A stretch of 64,000 nucleotides of DNA, from the NCBI RefSeq assembly GCF_010384365.1, contig NZ_CP048397.1:3038001-3102000 (forward strand), written 5' to 3'. Shown in pieces: positions 32,741 through 41,152 of this stretch. Positions within the stretch are counted from its first letter, which is position 1. Each line of letters begins with the position of its first letter. The DNA is from Streptomyces sp. S4.7 (GTDB taxonomy: Bacteria > Actinomycetota > Actinomycetes > Streptomycetales > Streptomycetaceae). The translations under genes were made by a program, and so were the position numbers. A model generated the notes under the pieces. The model was not told where the DNA came from and searched no databases. It was given only the letters and a program-made list of their open reading frames with translations.

Positions 32741-34708
32741 TCACGTGGTCCTGGACTTCTGGTGGTCCGTCACCGGAGGCCGGGGCGGGCCGGCGGGCAG
32801 GGCCAGGACGGCCAGGGAGATCGCGTCGGAGTCACCCAGGGTCACCGAGTTGACACCGGGGCGGACCCCGGCGGCGGTCGCCCAGTGCACGGACTCGGTC
32901 GGTACACCGTAGGCGAAGCGCCGGGGGTGGGCGCGACCCTCGGTGTCCACCAGCCGGTAGGGCCGGGGCGTGACGGCCAGGCCGCCGGTCTCGTACGCGC
33001 CGAGTTCCGGGTCGGCTATCGCGTAGGGGCGGCACTGCCCCGTGGCCAGCAGGTCGGTCAGCAGCGGGTCGGTCGTCCGGCGCAGGTCGGGCTCGGGCAG
33101 CCGGGCCTCGACCAGGGTGGTGACGCGGGTCGCGGAGCCGGGCACGGCGGGCGCCTCGACGGTGAAGACGCCCTGGTCCGGGTCGGTGCCGACGCGCATG
33201 TCGGGGCCGAGGACGTCCAGCACCCCGGCCTCGATGAGCGCGATCATCTGCTCGATCCGGGCGGCCGGCGGTCCGATGGACAGGAAGGCGTTGAGCGGGG
33301 TGTACCAGCGCTCCAGGTCGTCGCGGTGCGAGCTGCCGGTGAGTCCGCCGTGGTCGACCACCAGGCGGATCTCGTTGCGCAGGTCCCGCAGTACGTCGAG
33401 GGCGGACTTGAGCGGGCCTTCGACGTTGCCCGCCTCGGACTCGGCGAGATCCCGGCGCAGGATGTCCAGCAGCCATTCGCGGTGGTCCCCGGCGCTCCTG
33501 AACCCCTGGTCGGCGTGGGGCAGGGAGAGGTGCTTCCAGTCCCAGTGGGCCTCGGGGCCGATGCCGTACGCGTCGAGCAGGTCGGACTCCTCGGCCGATC
33601 CCCAGGCCGGTTTCAGATACCGGTCGCCGAACCGGCCGGCCTCGCTCCCGCCGACGCGCCGGGCGAGCAGCGCCGTGTAGTAGACGGTCTCGACCTCCTT
33701 GGCGATCAGCGGCCACAGGTCGCGGCCGAAGTCGAGTCCGCCGCCGAGCCGGGCGGCGGTGCGCAGCCGCTCCAGCACCTCCGGGGTGAGGACCCGTGGG
33801 ATGTGCCGGCCGTGCGCGCCCTTCTGGTTGCGGCCCCGTGAGTGGTACGGGATGCCGCGCCGGGAGGCGGCGTACAGGCGCGGTTCGCGTCCGGACGGGC
33901 CGTAGACGAGCCGGCCGTCCTCGCGGGTGTACGTGCCGCCCCGGCCGAGCGTGAACAGTGTCAGATGGTCGAAGAAGTTGAGTCCGAGTCCGCGCAGGGC
34001 GACGGCCTCGCCCGGCCGGACGGCGGACAGGTCGGTGTCGGCGGGGTTGGCCGGCGGGACGTAGGTCAGCGCGTGGGTCCGCGCGAAGTCGGCGAGTTCG
34101 CGCTCGCCGGGGCCGCCCCGGACGGGGAGGTGGCCCTGGGCCAGGACGACCGCGTCCAGGCCGTCGACGCGGGAGCCGTCGGCGAGGCACAGACCCTGCG
34201 GGCCGTCGGGGGCGCCGTCCAGCCGGACCGCCCGCGACGGGTGGACGACGACGCGGACGTGCGCGGGCGCGGTGCGGACGACGTGCCGGAAGACCCACTC
34301 CAGGTAGTGGCCGTAGAAGGCGCGGGTCGGGTAGGAGTCCGGGGTGAGGTCGCGGGCCTCGGCGCGCACCTGGTCGTCGTACGCCTCCCCGGTGCCCTCC
34401 CCCGGCGCCGCCGCCGTCCGGACCGCCCAGTCGTACAGGCTGGGGCCGGGGGCGAGTTCGCCGTCGATCTCCACGCTCTCGTCGGTGAACAGCGTGACCT
34501 GCGAGGCGACGGTGTTCATCAGCAGATGGTGGGACTGGTCGGTGCGCCACACCCCGCCCGCGCCGGGGCGGTGCGGGTCCACGATGTGCACCGTGAGGGT
34601 GGAGCCGTCCGGCAGCCCCCGGCGCGCGTTGACGCAGAGCCGTTCCAGCACCGAGAGCCCACGAGGCCCGGCGCCGACGATGCAGACCTCCAGATGTCCG
34701 TCACTCAC
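32741..34708 (-). CDS. FAD/NAD(P)-binding monooxygenase, probable aspartate N-oxygenase (CreE-like)
   Basis: 655 residues. It begins with the Rossmann motif VGAGPRGLSVLERL (~11-24); the PF13454-type FAD domain continues to ~180 (MNTVASQVTLFTDES, VVLAQGHLP), then a large C-terminal region with LRGLGLNFFDHLTLFTLGRGG. CreE and FzmM, enzymes of this size and fold, oxidise L-aspartate to nitrosuccinate with FAD and NADPH; the partner lyase then frees nitrous acid, used for diazo, hydrazine and nitroso products. The immediate pairing with a PcaB-type lyase is the main argument. GTG start with GGAGAC upstream. The function could be another N- or C-oxidation if the pairing is misleading. Confidence 0.75.
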   Translation of the reverse strand: MSDGHLEVCIVGAGPRGLSVLERLCVNARRGLPDGSTLTVHIVDPHRPGAGGVWRTDQSHHLLMNTVASQVTLFTDESVEIDGELAPGPSLYDWAVRTAAAPGEGTGEAYDDQVRAEARDLTPDSYPTRAFYGHYLEWVFRHVVRTAPAHVRVVVHPSRAVRLDGAPDGPQGLCLADGSRVDGLDAVVLAQGHLPVRGGPGERELADFARTHALTYVPPANPADTDLSAVRPGEAVALRGLGLNFFDHLTLFTLGRGGTYTREDGRLVYGPSGREPRLYAASRRGIPYHSRGRNQKGAHGRHIPRVLTPEVLERLRTAARLGGGLDFGRDLWPLIAKEVETVYYTALLARRVGGSEAGRFGDRYLKPAWGSAEESDLLDAYGIGPEAHWDWKHLSLPHADQGFRSAGDHREWLLDILRRDLAESEAGNVEGPLKSALDVLRDLRNEIRLVVDHGGLTGSSHRDDLERWYTPLNAFLSIGPPAARIEQMIALIEAGVLDVLGPDMRVGTDPDQGVFTVEAPAVPGSATRVTTLVEARLPEPDLRRTTDPLLTDLLATGQCRPYAIADPELGAYETGGLAVTPRPYRLVDTEGRAHPRRFAYGVPTESVHWATAAGVRPGVNSVTLGDSDAISLAVLALPAGPPRPPVTDHQKSRTT

Positions 34709-34796
34709 GTCCGTGTCTCCGTCTCCCGTTGGACGGCCTGGTTAGCGGCCGGTCTCTCGCTCGCCTGATCACCGCTCGGAGGACTGCACAGGGGCT

Positions 34797-36062
34797 TCAG
34801 AGGACTTCGACGGTGGGGCCGGTCTCCAGCCGGTGCCGGCAGTCCAGGACGAACTCCGAGGCGCGGGCGACGAGTTCGTAGTCGAAGGCGTCGTGGTCGG
34901 TCAGCAGCACCACCGCGTCGGCCGCCGCCAGCTCCTCCTCGGTGAAGTCGCAGCGGGTCAGCCTGCTGTTCACGGTGACCGCCTCGACCACGTACGGGTC
35001 GGCCGCGCGCACTTCGGCGCCGAGACCGAGCAGCAGCTCCGCCACGCGCAGCGCGGGCGACTCGCGGGCGTCGCCGGTGTTCGGCTTGTACGCGAGGCCG
35101 AGCAGCAGGACCCGGGAGCCGGCCAGCGGCCTGCGGCGGGCGTTGAAGGCGAGCAGCAGCCGCTGGACCACGTGGTCGGGCATGTGTCCGTTGATCTCGT
35201 TGGCGAGTTCGACGAACTGGAAGCTGCGGCCGAGCGTGCGCCTGACCCGCCAGGACAGGTATTCGGGGTCGACCGGAAGACAGTGTCCGCCGACCCCGGG
35301 GCCGGGGGTGAAGCGCATGAAGCCGAAGGGCTTGGAGGCGGCGGCGTCCAGCGCCTCCCAGACGTCGACGCCGAGTTCGTGCGCGTACATCGCCATCTCG
35401 TTGACCAGGGCGATGTTGACGTGCCTGAAGGTGTTCTCGATCAGCTTGGACAGCTCGGCGACCTCGGTCGTGCGCACCGGCACGGTGTTGCTGGTGATCG
35501 TGTCGTAGAAGGCCTGTACGGCGGTGAGCGACGCCGAGTCGATGCCGGAGACCACCTTGGGCGTGTTCTCCAGGCGCCAGGTGGGGTTGCCGGGGTCGAT
35601 GCGCTCGGGGCTGTAACCGAGGTGGAAGTCCTGGCCGGCGACGAGGCCCGAGCCCTCCTCGAGCAGCGGGACGAGGAGTTCGACGGTGGTGCCGGGGTAC
35701 GTGGTCGACTCCAGGACCACGGTCGCGCCGGGGCGCAGCCGGCCCGCGAGGGTGTGGGCGGCCGACTCGATGTACGAGAGGTCGGGGGCGCCGTCCCGCA
35801 GCGGGGTGGGCACGGTGACGACGGCGATGTCGAAGCCGTCGAGGTCCGTGGGGTCGGTGGTGGGCAGGTAGGTGCCCCGGTCGAGCAGGACGGCGAGCTG
35901 TGCGTCGGGGACGTCCTCGACGTAGGACTCACCGCTGACGAGCCGTTTGACGCGTTCGGTGTCCACGTCGTAGCCGACCACCTGGTGGCCGGCCTGAGCG
36001 GCCCGGACGGCCAGCGGCAGGCCCACGTACCCCTGCCCGACAACGACGACCTTGCTTTTCAC
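34797..36062 (-). CDS. Nucleotide-sugar 6-dehydrogenase (UDP-Glc/UDP-ManNAc dehydrogenase family)
   Basis: 421 residues. N-terminal NAD domain with GQGYVGLPLAVRAAQAGHQVVGYD, middle domain with the catalytic Cys261 in GGHCLPVDPEYLSW, and the C-terminal UDP-binding domain (LGLAYKPNTGDARESPALRV). It oxidises C6 of an NDP-sugar to a carboxylate in two NAD-dependent steps. The form GVGGHCLPVDP is closer to WecC/WbpA (N-acetyl sugars) than to UDP-glucose dehydrogenase. With the two aminotransferases and the Gfo/Idh enzymes this suggests an amino-uronic acid, as in WbpA-WbpB-WbpE. GTG start with GGGAG. Confidence 0.88.
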   Translation of the reverse strand: MKSKVVVVGQGYVGLPLAVRAAQAGHQVVGYDVDTERVKRLVSGESYVEDVPDAQLAVLLDRGTYLPTTDPTDLDGFDIAVVTVPTPLRDGAPDLSYIESAAHTLAGRLRPGATVVLESTTYPGTTVELLVPLLEEGSGLVAGQDFHLGYSPERIDPGNPTWRLENTPKVVSGIDSASLTAVQAFYDTITSNTVPVRTTEVAELSKLIENTFRHVNIALVNEMAMYAHELGVDVWEALDAAASKPFGFMRFTPGPGVGGHCLPVDPEYLSWRVRRTLGRSFQFVELANEINGHMPDHVVQRLLLAFNARRRPLAGSRVLLLGLAYKPNTGDARESPALRVAELLLGLGAEVRAADPYVVEAVTVNSRLTRCDFTEEELAAADAVVLLTDHDAFDYELVARASEFVLDCRHRLETGPTVEVL

Positions 36063-36174
36063 GGTTGCTCCCGTCGGAGAAGATTGGTCAGTTGGTCAGG
36101 GTCGGGCGACAGCGGTCGGCGGCGGCGGGCGGGCCGGAGCGGCCGAGCGCGCGCAGGGGGGGCCGCGCCGGTGG

Positions 36175-37362
36175 TCAGTCGAAGAAGGCGCAGACCACAT
36201 CGGCCGTACGCTCGACCTGACTGTCCGTCAGACTGAGATTGAGCGGCAGCGCGAGATGGCGCGCGCTCGCCAGTTCGGTGCCGGGCCGCCGTCCGTCCGC
36301 GCCCTCCCCGGCGTACGCGGCGAAGGCGGGCAGCCTCGGCAGCGGGACCGGGTAGTACACGCGGCTGCCGATGCCGTGCGCGGCGAGGTGCGCCGCCAGC
36401 GAGTCCCGGCAGATGGTCTGTACGGCGTAGACATAGTGGCACTGGCCGTCGGCGCCGGTGGTGGGGGCGAGCAGGCCGCTCCCGCGCAGCGCCGCGAACC
36501 GTGAGTTGTAGTGCGCGGCGATCGCGGCGCGCCGGGCGACCATGTCGTCGGCGCGGTCCAGCCGGGCGAGCTGGTAGCCGGCCAGCACCTCGTCGAAGCG
36601 GCTGTTGAGACCGACCTCGTGGTGCACGAAGCGCTGCACACCGTCCTGCCCGTGGTTGCGCAACCGTCGTACCAGCGTGGCGAGTTCGATGTTGCCGGAG
36701 AGGACCACCGCGCCTTCGCCGGGCATTCCGAACGGCTTGACGGGGAAGAACGAGTAGAGCCCGATGTCACCCCAGGTGCCCGCCGCCCGGCCGCCCAGGG
36801 TGGCGCCCTGGGCCACCGCCGCGTCCTCGACGACCGCGATGCCGCGCCGCCGCGCCCAGGCCATGATCGCGGGCATGTCGGCCATCGTCGTGAAGGTGTG
36901 GGCGGGGACGACCGCGCGGGTGCGGTCCGTCACCCGGCTCTCCGCGTCGACGGGGTCCATGACCATCGTCACCGGGTCGACGTCGGCGAAGACCGGCACC
37001 GCGCCGACGCCGAGCACCGTCGCGGCCAGCGGCTCCGCGCCGAAGGCCGGCACGATCACCTCGTCGCCGGGGACGACGCCGACGGCCCGCAGGGCGAGGA
37101 CGAGGGCGCCGGTGCCGCTGGCGCAGGCGACGACGTCGCGCACACCCGCGCGGTCGGCCAGCCGCCGCTCCAGTTCGGCGGTGCGGCGGCCGAGTATGAA
37201 CTTCTGCTCGGGGTCGGTACCGACCTCGTACAGCACCTCGCGCAGCAGTTCACGGTCCGCGTCGGGGAGCCGGGTGTACGCGTAGGGGACGGTCTCGGTG
37301 GTCGCCGTGGCCGCGGCGACGCGGATCGGGGCGGCCTGTGCGGCCGAGGTCTCGGTGGTCAT
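36175..37362 (-). CDS. DegT/DnrJ/EryC1/StrS aminotransferase (first of two)
   Basis: 395 residues of the PLP-dependent sugar aminotransferase fold. The PLP Lys is Lys209 in YSFFPVKPFGMPGEGAVV; the preceding VEDAAVAQGA contains the Asp that contacts the pyridine N; ACASGTGALVLALRA binds the phosphate. ATG 37362 overlaps the stop of the upstream aminotransferase (ATGA). These enzymes aminate keto-sugars (often C3 or C4) or keto-cyclitols. The 'VKPFG' around the Lys differs from the more usual TKTLG, so the two copies are not recent duplicates and probably use different substrates. Confidence 0.9.
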   Translation of the reverse strand: MTTETSAAQAAPIRVAAATATTETVPYAYTRLPDADRELLREVLYEVGTDPEQKFILGRRTAELERRLADRAGVRDVVACASGTGALVLALRAVGVVPGDEVIVPAFGAEPLAATVLGVGAVPVFADVDPVTMVMDPVDAESRVTDRTRAVVPAHTFTTMADMPAIMAWARRRGIAVVEDAAVAQGATLGGRAAGTWGDIGLYSFFPVKPFGMPGEGAVVLSGNIELATLVRRLRNHGQDGVQRFVHHEVGLNSRFDEVLAGYQLARLDRADDMVARRAAIAAHYNSRFAALRGSGLLAPTTGADGQCHYVYAVQTICRDSLAAHLAAHGIGSRVYYPVPLPRLPAFAAYAGEGADGRRPGTELASARHLALPLNLSLTDSQVERTADVVCAFFD

Positions 37363-38576
37363 GACGTACTCCCGGTGAAGAAGGAGCGGACGGCGTCGCA
37401 CACCCGGCCGAGCTGCGCGAGGGTCAGCTCGGGGTAGAGCGGCAGCGCCACGGTGCGGTGGCTGGCGGCCTCGGCGTGCGGGAAGTCACCCTCCTGGTGG
37501 CCGAGATGGGCGAAGCACGGCTGGAGGTGCAGCGGCAGCGGGTAGTACGTCTCGGTACCGATGCCCGCGGCGGCGAGGTGCGAGACGAGGGCGTCGCGCC
37601 GGTCGGTCTCGATGAGATAGACGTAGAAGACCGGATCCACCGGCTCGCCGCGCTCCACGACCGCGGGCAGCCCGCGCACACCGGGGATGCCGCGCAGCCT
37701 GCGGGTGTACGCGTCGGCCAGCACGGCGCGGCGGCGGATGTCGTCGTCCAGCGTGGTCAGCTTGGTGAGCAGGGCCGCGGCCTGGAGTTCGTCCATCTTG
37801 CTGTTGGTGCCCGCCAGTTCGCCCTGCCGCGCGTATTCGGCGCGTGCGGCCGGGGCGGCGGCGGGCCTGGCGGCGGGGGCCGGGGGCGGCAGCGCGGGCC
37901 GACCGTGGTCGCGCAGCCGCTGGACGGCGCCGGCGAGAGCGTCGTCGTCGGTCAGCACCATGCCGGCGTCGCCGAGCGCGCCGAGCGTCTTGGTGGGGAA
38001 GAACGACAGCACGCCGCCCACCCCGATCAGACCGGTGTGGCGTCCGTCCAGCCGCATCCCGATGCCCTCGGCGCTGTCCTCCAGGACGAGCAGGCCGTGG
38101 CGTTCGGCGACGGCGAGGACCGCCGTCATGTCGGCGGGCTGGCAGAACAGATGGACCGGCATGACGGCCTTGGTGCGCGGTGTGACCAGCGCTTCGAGGG
38201 CGGCCGGGTCCAGGTTGTAGGTGAGCGGATCGACGTCGGCGAAGACGGGCACCGCCCCGACGAGCGCCACGGAGCTGGCCGACGCGAAGAAGCTGAAGGC
38301 CGGCACGATCACCTCGTCACCGGGGCCGATCCCCGCCGCGCGCAGCAGCAGGACCAGCGCGTCGGTGCCGTTGCCGACGGCTATCGCGTGCCGGGCACCG
38401 GTGTAGGCGCGCAGCGCGGCCTCCAGCTCGGCGGTCTTCGGCCCGTTGGAGTACGTCCCCGACTCGCAGACCTCGTCGAGATACGCGCTCAGCCGGGGCC
38501 ACAAACGCTCGAAGGATTCCGCCTGCGTGAAGAACGGGACGGTGCTCGCCGGAGCCGGCATCGCCTTGCTGTCCAT
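37359..38576 (-). CDS. DegT/DnrJ/EryC1/StrS aminotransferase (second of two)
   Basis: 405 residues. Canonical signature LSFFPTKTLGALGDAGMV with PLP Lys196, LEDSAEGIG, and GNGTDALVLLLRA. Around residue 225-250 there is a Pro/Ala-rich insert (PALPPPAPAARPAAAPAARA) absent from typical members, probably a loop. First gene of the leftward unit; ATG 38576 has GGAG 5 bases upstream. Its partner downstream overlaps by 4 bp, so both are made together. Substrate probably a keto NDP-sugar or a keto-cyclitol; not determinable here. Confidence 0.9.
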   Translation of the reverse strand: MDSKAMPAPASTVPFFTQAESFERLWPRLSAYLDEVCESGTYSNGPKTAELEAALRAYTGARHAIAVGNGTDALVLLLRAAGIGPGDEVIVPAFSFFASASSVALVGAVPVFADVDPLTYNLDPAALEALVTPRTKAVMPVHLFCQPADMTAVLAVAERHGLLVLEDSAEGIGMRLDGRHTGLIGVGGVLSFFPTKTLGALGDAGMVLTDDDALAGAVQRLRDHGRPALPPPAPAARPAAAPAARAEYARQGELAGTNSKMDELQAAALLTKLTTLDDDIRRRAVLADAYTRRLRGIPGVRGLPAVVERGEPVDPVFYVYLIETDRRDALVSHLAAAGIGTETYYPLPLHLQPCFAHLGHQEGDFPHAEAASHRTVALPLYPELTLAQLGRVCDAVRSFFTGSTS

Positions 38577-38882
38577 TTCACTCCACTCGTCTCGGCGGTG
38601 CTGGGCGGAATCCACGGTTCTACTTGTCGGAACTGCTCGTCCGGAACTCCGCGGTTCTGCTCGCTTACGTCCGATCGAACGTAGACCGCGCGCCGACACC
38701 CCTTCGATAGCAATCACCCGGCAATCCATTGGCAGTTGCGGGGGACAGTGCAGGCAAGAGCGTGCAGAACACTGCCTATTACCTGGCTCCTTGCTTATTG
38801 CCGGTCCGAAAAACCTTGACTTGCCTCTTCGGTGTGGTCGACGGTGAAGCCCAATTCCACGGACCGACAGGAGTTTTCAGTC
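38577..38882. promoter_or_regulatory. Divergent control region of the biosynthetic block
   Basis: A 306-bp gap between the leftward aminotransferase and rightward ispH, with no gene inside. Position 38666-38683 is an 18-bp palindrome TACGTCCGATCGAACGTA (one mismatch pair), centred on CGATCG. The words CGGTTCTACTTG (38615-38626) and CGGTTCTGCTCG (38652-38663) are near-direct repeats 37 bp apart, and CGGAACT occurs at 38628 and 38642. The half near ispH is AT-richer (CTATTACC, TTGCTTATTGCC, CCTTGACTTGCC), as expected for a promoter, but no clean -35/-10 pair was found. Confidence 0.6.
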
Positions 38883-39842
38883 GTGACCGACATCGTGTCC
38901 GACAAGAAAGTGATCCTCGCCGAGCCACGCGGATTCTGTGCGGGGGTACGCCGGGCGATAGAAATCGTCGAGAAGGCATTGGAGGTCCACGGCGCTCCCG
39001 TCTATGTGCGAAAAGAAATCGTCCACAACCACTACGTGGTGGGGGTGCTGAAGCGGCGCGGGGCGATCTTCGTGGACTCCGAGGCGGAGGTGCCGCCCGG
39101 CGCGGTCTGTGTGTTCTCCGCGCACGGGGTGGCCCCGGAGGTCCGCGAGAACGCGAAGGCCCGCCGGCTCGACACCATCGACGCGACCTGCCCGCTGGTG
39201 TCGAAGGTCCACCAGGAGGCCCGGCGCTACGCCCGCGACGGCCGCACCCTGCTGCTGGTCGGCCACGCCGACCACGAGGAGGTCGAGGGCACGTACGGCG
39301 AGGCCCCCGACCGCACGGTGATCGTGGAGAGCGAGGAGAGCGCGCGGCAGCTCGACCTGCCCAGTGACACCCCGGTCGCGGTGCTCACCCAGACGACGCT
39401 GTCGATGGACGAGACCGCGGGCATCGTCGCGGTGCTGGGCGAGCGCTTCGACGATCTGCGGAGCCCGGCCGACGGCGACATCTGCTACGCGAGCACCAAC
39501 CGGCAGGTCGCGGTGAAGGAGATCGCCGCGCGCAGCGATCTCGTGCTGGTCGTCGGATCGCGCAACTCCAGCAACTCGGTACGGATGGTGGAGGTCGCCC
39601 TTCTCGAAGGGACCGCCGCCCATCTGGTGCCGGACGTCACCGAACTCGACGTGAGCTGGCTGGACGGGGTGACGACGATCGGTGTGAGCGCCGGCGCCAG
39701 CGCGCCCGAGCTGCTGGTCGACCAACTGCTGGAGCGGCTGGACGAGTTGGGCTACCAGGACGTGGAGCTGTCCGTGACGACCAAGGAGGACATCGTCTTC
39801 CAGCTGCCGTCGGGACTCAGCCAGGCACGTCCCTCCGCCTGA
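38883..39842 (+). CDS. ispH: 4-hydroxy-3-methylbut-2-enyl diphosphate reductase
   Basis: 319 residues. The three cysteines that hold the iron-sulphur cluster are present: Cys19 (GFCAGVRRAI), Cys103 (DATCPLVSKVH) and Cys201 (DICYASTNRQ). The substrate-binding His residues are visible in VHNHYVV, SAHGVAP and VGHADHEEVEGT (with the catalytic Glu), and SNS in SRNSSNSVRMVE. It makes IPP and DMAPP in the last MEP step. GTG 38883 follows AGGAG at 9 bases. Housekeeping copies are expected elsewhere in the genome; this one heads a biosynthetic operon, so it likely boosts precursor supply. Confidence 0.96.
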   Translation: MTDIVSDKKVILAEPRGFCAGVRRAIEIVEKALEVHGAPVYVRKEIVHNHYVVGVLKRRGAIFVDSEAEVPPGAVCVFSAHGVAPEVRENAKARRLDTIDATCPLVSKVHQEARRYARDGRTLLLVGHADHEEVEGTYGEAPDRTVIVESEESARQLDLPSDTPVAVLTQTTLSMDETAGIVAVLGERFDDLRSPADGDICYASTNRQVAVKEIAARSDLVLVVGSRNSSNSVRMVEVALLEGTAAHLVPDVTELDVSWLDGVTTIGVSAGASAPELLVDQLLERLDELGYQDVELSVTTKEDIVFQLPSGLSQARPSA

Positions 39843-40023
39843 TACGTCCGCCCGATCCGTCCGCCCCTCCGACAGGAGCCGTACGGCTCGCGCCGCTCAT
39901 GTGCCGGAGCCGGCGCCGCGAGCCCGGAGCCCCACGCCTCGGAGCCGTACGCCTGAGAACACGGGCCCGGCGCCACGAGGACCAGATCGCCGGCACGACA
40001 GCCGACACGACAGGAGAACGCTC

Positions 40024-41091
40024 ATGACCGTCTCACCGCCCGCACCGGCCGTCGGGCACCTCGGAGGGCTCGCCGCGCAGTCCCGCGCGGCCGTCCTGGA
40101 CCGTACCGAGGAGCGCCTCGACGCCATGCTCGCCGCGGAGCACTCCCGCTGGGCGGCGGTCGACGCGCGCGCCGCGGTCCCCGTCGACGCCATCGGCGAG
40201 CTGATCCGGGCCGGCGGAAAACGCCTGCGCCCCGCGTTCTGCGCGGCCGGCTTCCTGGCGGCGGGCGGTGAGCTGTCCGACTCGCGCGTGGTGGACGCGG
40301 CGGCGGCGATCGAGATGCTGCACGCGTTCGCGCTCATCCACGACGACGTCATCGACGACTCCGACCTGCGCCGCGGCGAGCCCACGGTCCATGTCCAGCA
40401 CATCGAGCGGCACCGGGCACAGGGCTGGCAGGGCGAGGCCCGCCGTTACGGCGAGGGCATCGCCGTACTCGCGGGTGACCTGGCCTTCTCGTACGCCGGA
40501 CAGCTCATCCAGGACCTGCCCGCCGAGGCCCGGCTGGTCTGGGGCCGGCTCGTCAGCGAGATGATCATCGGCCAGCACCTGGACGTGACGGTCGCCGCGG
40601 AATCCCTCCCGGACCCGAAGCTGGCCCGGTACATCGCCAACGCCAAGTCCGGTCACTACAGCATCCATCGCCCGCTGGAGCTCGGCGCGGCCATCGCGGG
40701 CGACACCTCGTCGGCCGCCGCCTTCGAGGCGTACGGGACCGCGCTCGGCGAGGCGTTCCAGCTGCGCGACGACCTCATCGACACCTACGGCGACGCGGAC
40801 GCGGTCGGCAAGCCGGTCGGTCTGGACGCCGAACAGCACAAGATGACGCTCCTGGTGAGCCTCGCCGCGCTGCGCGACCCGCGCGTCGGCGAGCTGGTGC
40901 AGGCCGCCGAGTGGGACGGCGCCGCGCTGGCCGAGGCGCTGACCAGCAGCGGCGTACGCGCCGAAGTGGAGCACCGGATCGACGAGTTGGTGGTCCAGGC
41001 GCACGAGGCACTGTCGGCGGCGCCCATCAGCGACGAGTGGAAGCGCGAACTCGCCGACATGGCCACGTCGGTGGCCTACCGCGACCACTGA
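40024..41091 (+). CDS. Polyprenyl diphosphate synthase (trans-isoprenyl; likely GGPP-type)
   Basis: 355 residues. First Asp-rich motif DDVID at 107-111 within LIHDDVIDDSDLRRGEP, second DDLID at 249-253 in QLRDDLIDTYGDAD, and GGKRLRP (IPP binding) at ~62. There is no two-residue insert in the first motif, and Phe/Ala lie at positions -5/-4 before it; bulky Phe there usually limits chain length, pointing to C15-C20. It joins IPP units onto DMAPP or longer allylic diphosphates. It sits 181 bp after ispH; the gap shows no gene. Exact product length is not predictable with confidence. Confidence 0.9.
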   Translation: MTVSPPAPAVGHLGGLAAQSRAAVLDRTEERLDAMLAAEHSRWAAVDARAAVPVDAIGELIRAGGKRLRPAFCAAGFLAAGGELSDSRVVDAAAAIEMLHAFALIHDDVIDDSDLRRGEPTVHVQHIERHRAQGWQGEARRYGEGIAVLAGDLAFSYAGQLIQDLPAEARLVWGRLVSEMIIGQHLDVTVAAESLPDPKLARYIANAKSGHYSIHRPLELGAAIAGDTSSAAAFEAYGTALGEAFQLRDDLIDTYGDADAVGKPVGLDAEQHKMTLLVSLAALRDPRVGELVQAAEWDGAALAEALTSSGVRAEVEHRIDELVVQAHEALSAAPISDEWKRELADMATSVAYRDH

Positions 41092-41152
41092 TCCGACAGC
41101 CCGTTCCCTTTCTCCCCAGACGGCAGATCTCCTCGAGAGCGAAGGTCACGTC

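Noticed and set aside
40024-41091. Product length of the prenyl synthase fixed as GGPP
   Set aside because: Residues before the first Asp motif hint at C15-C20 but cannot decide; left as likely GGPP-type.
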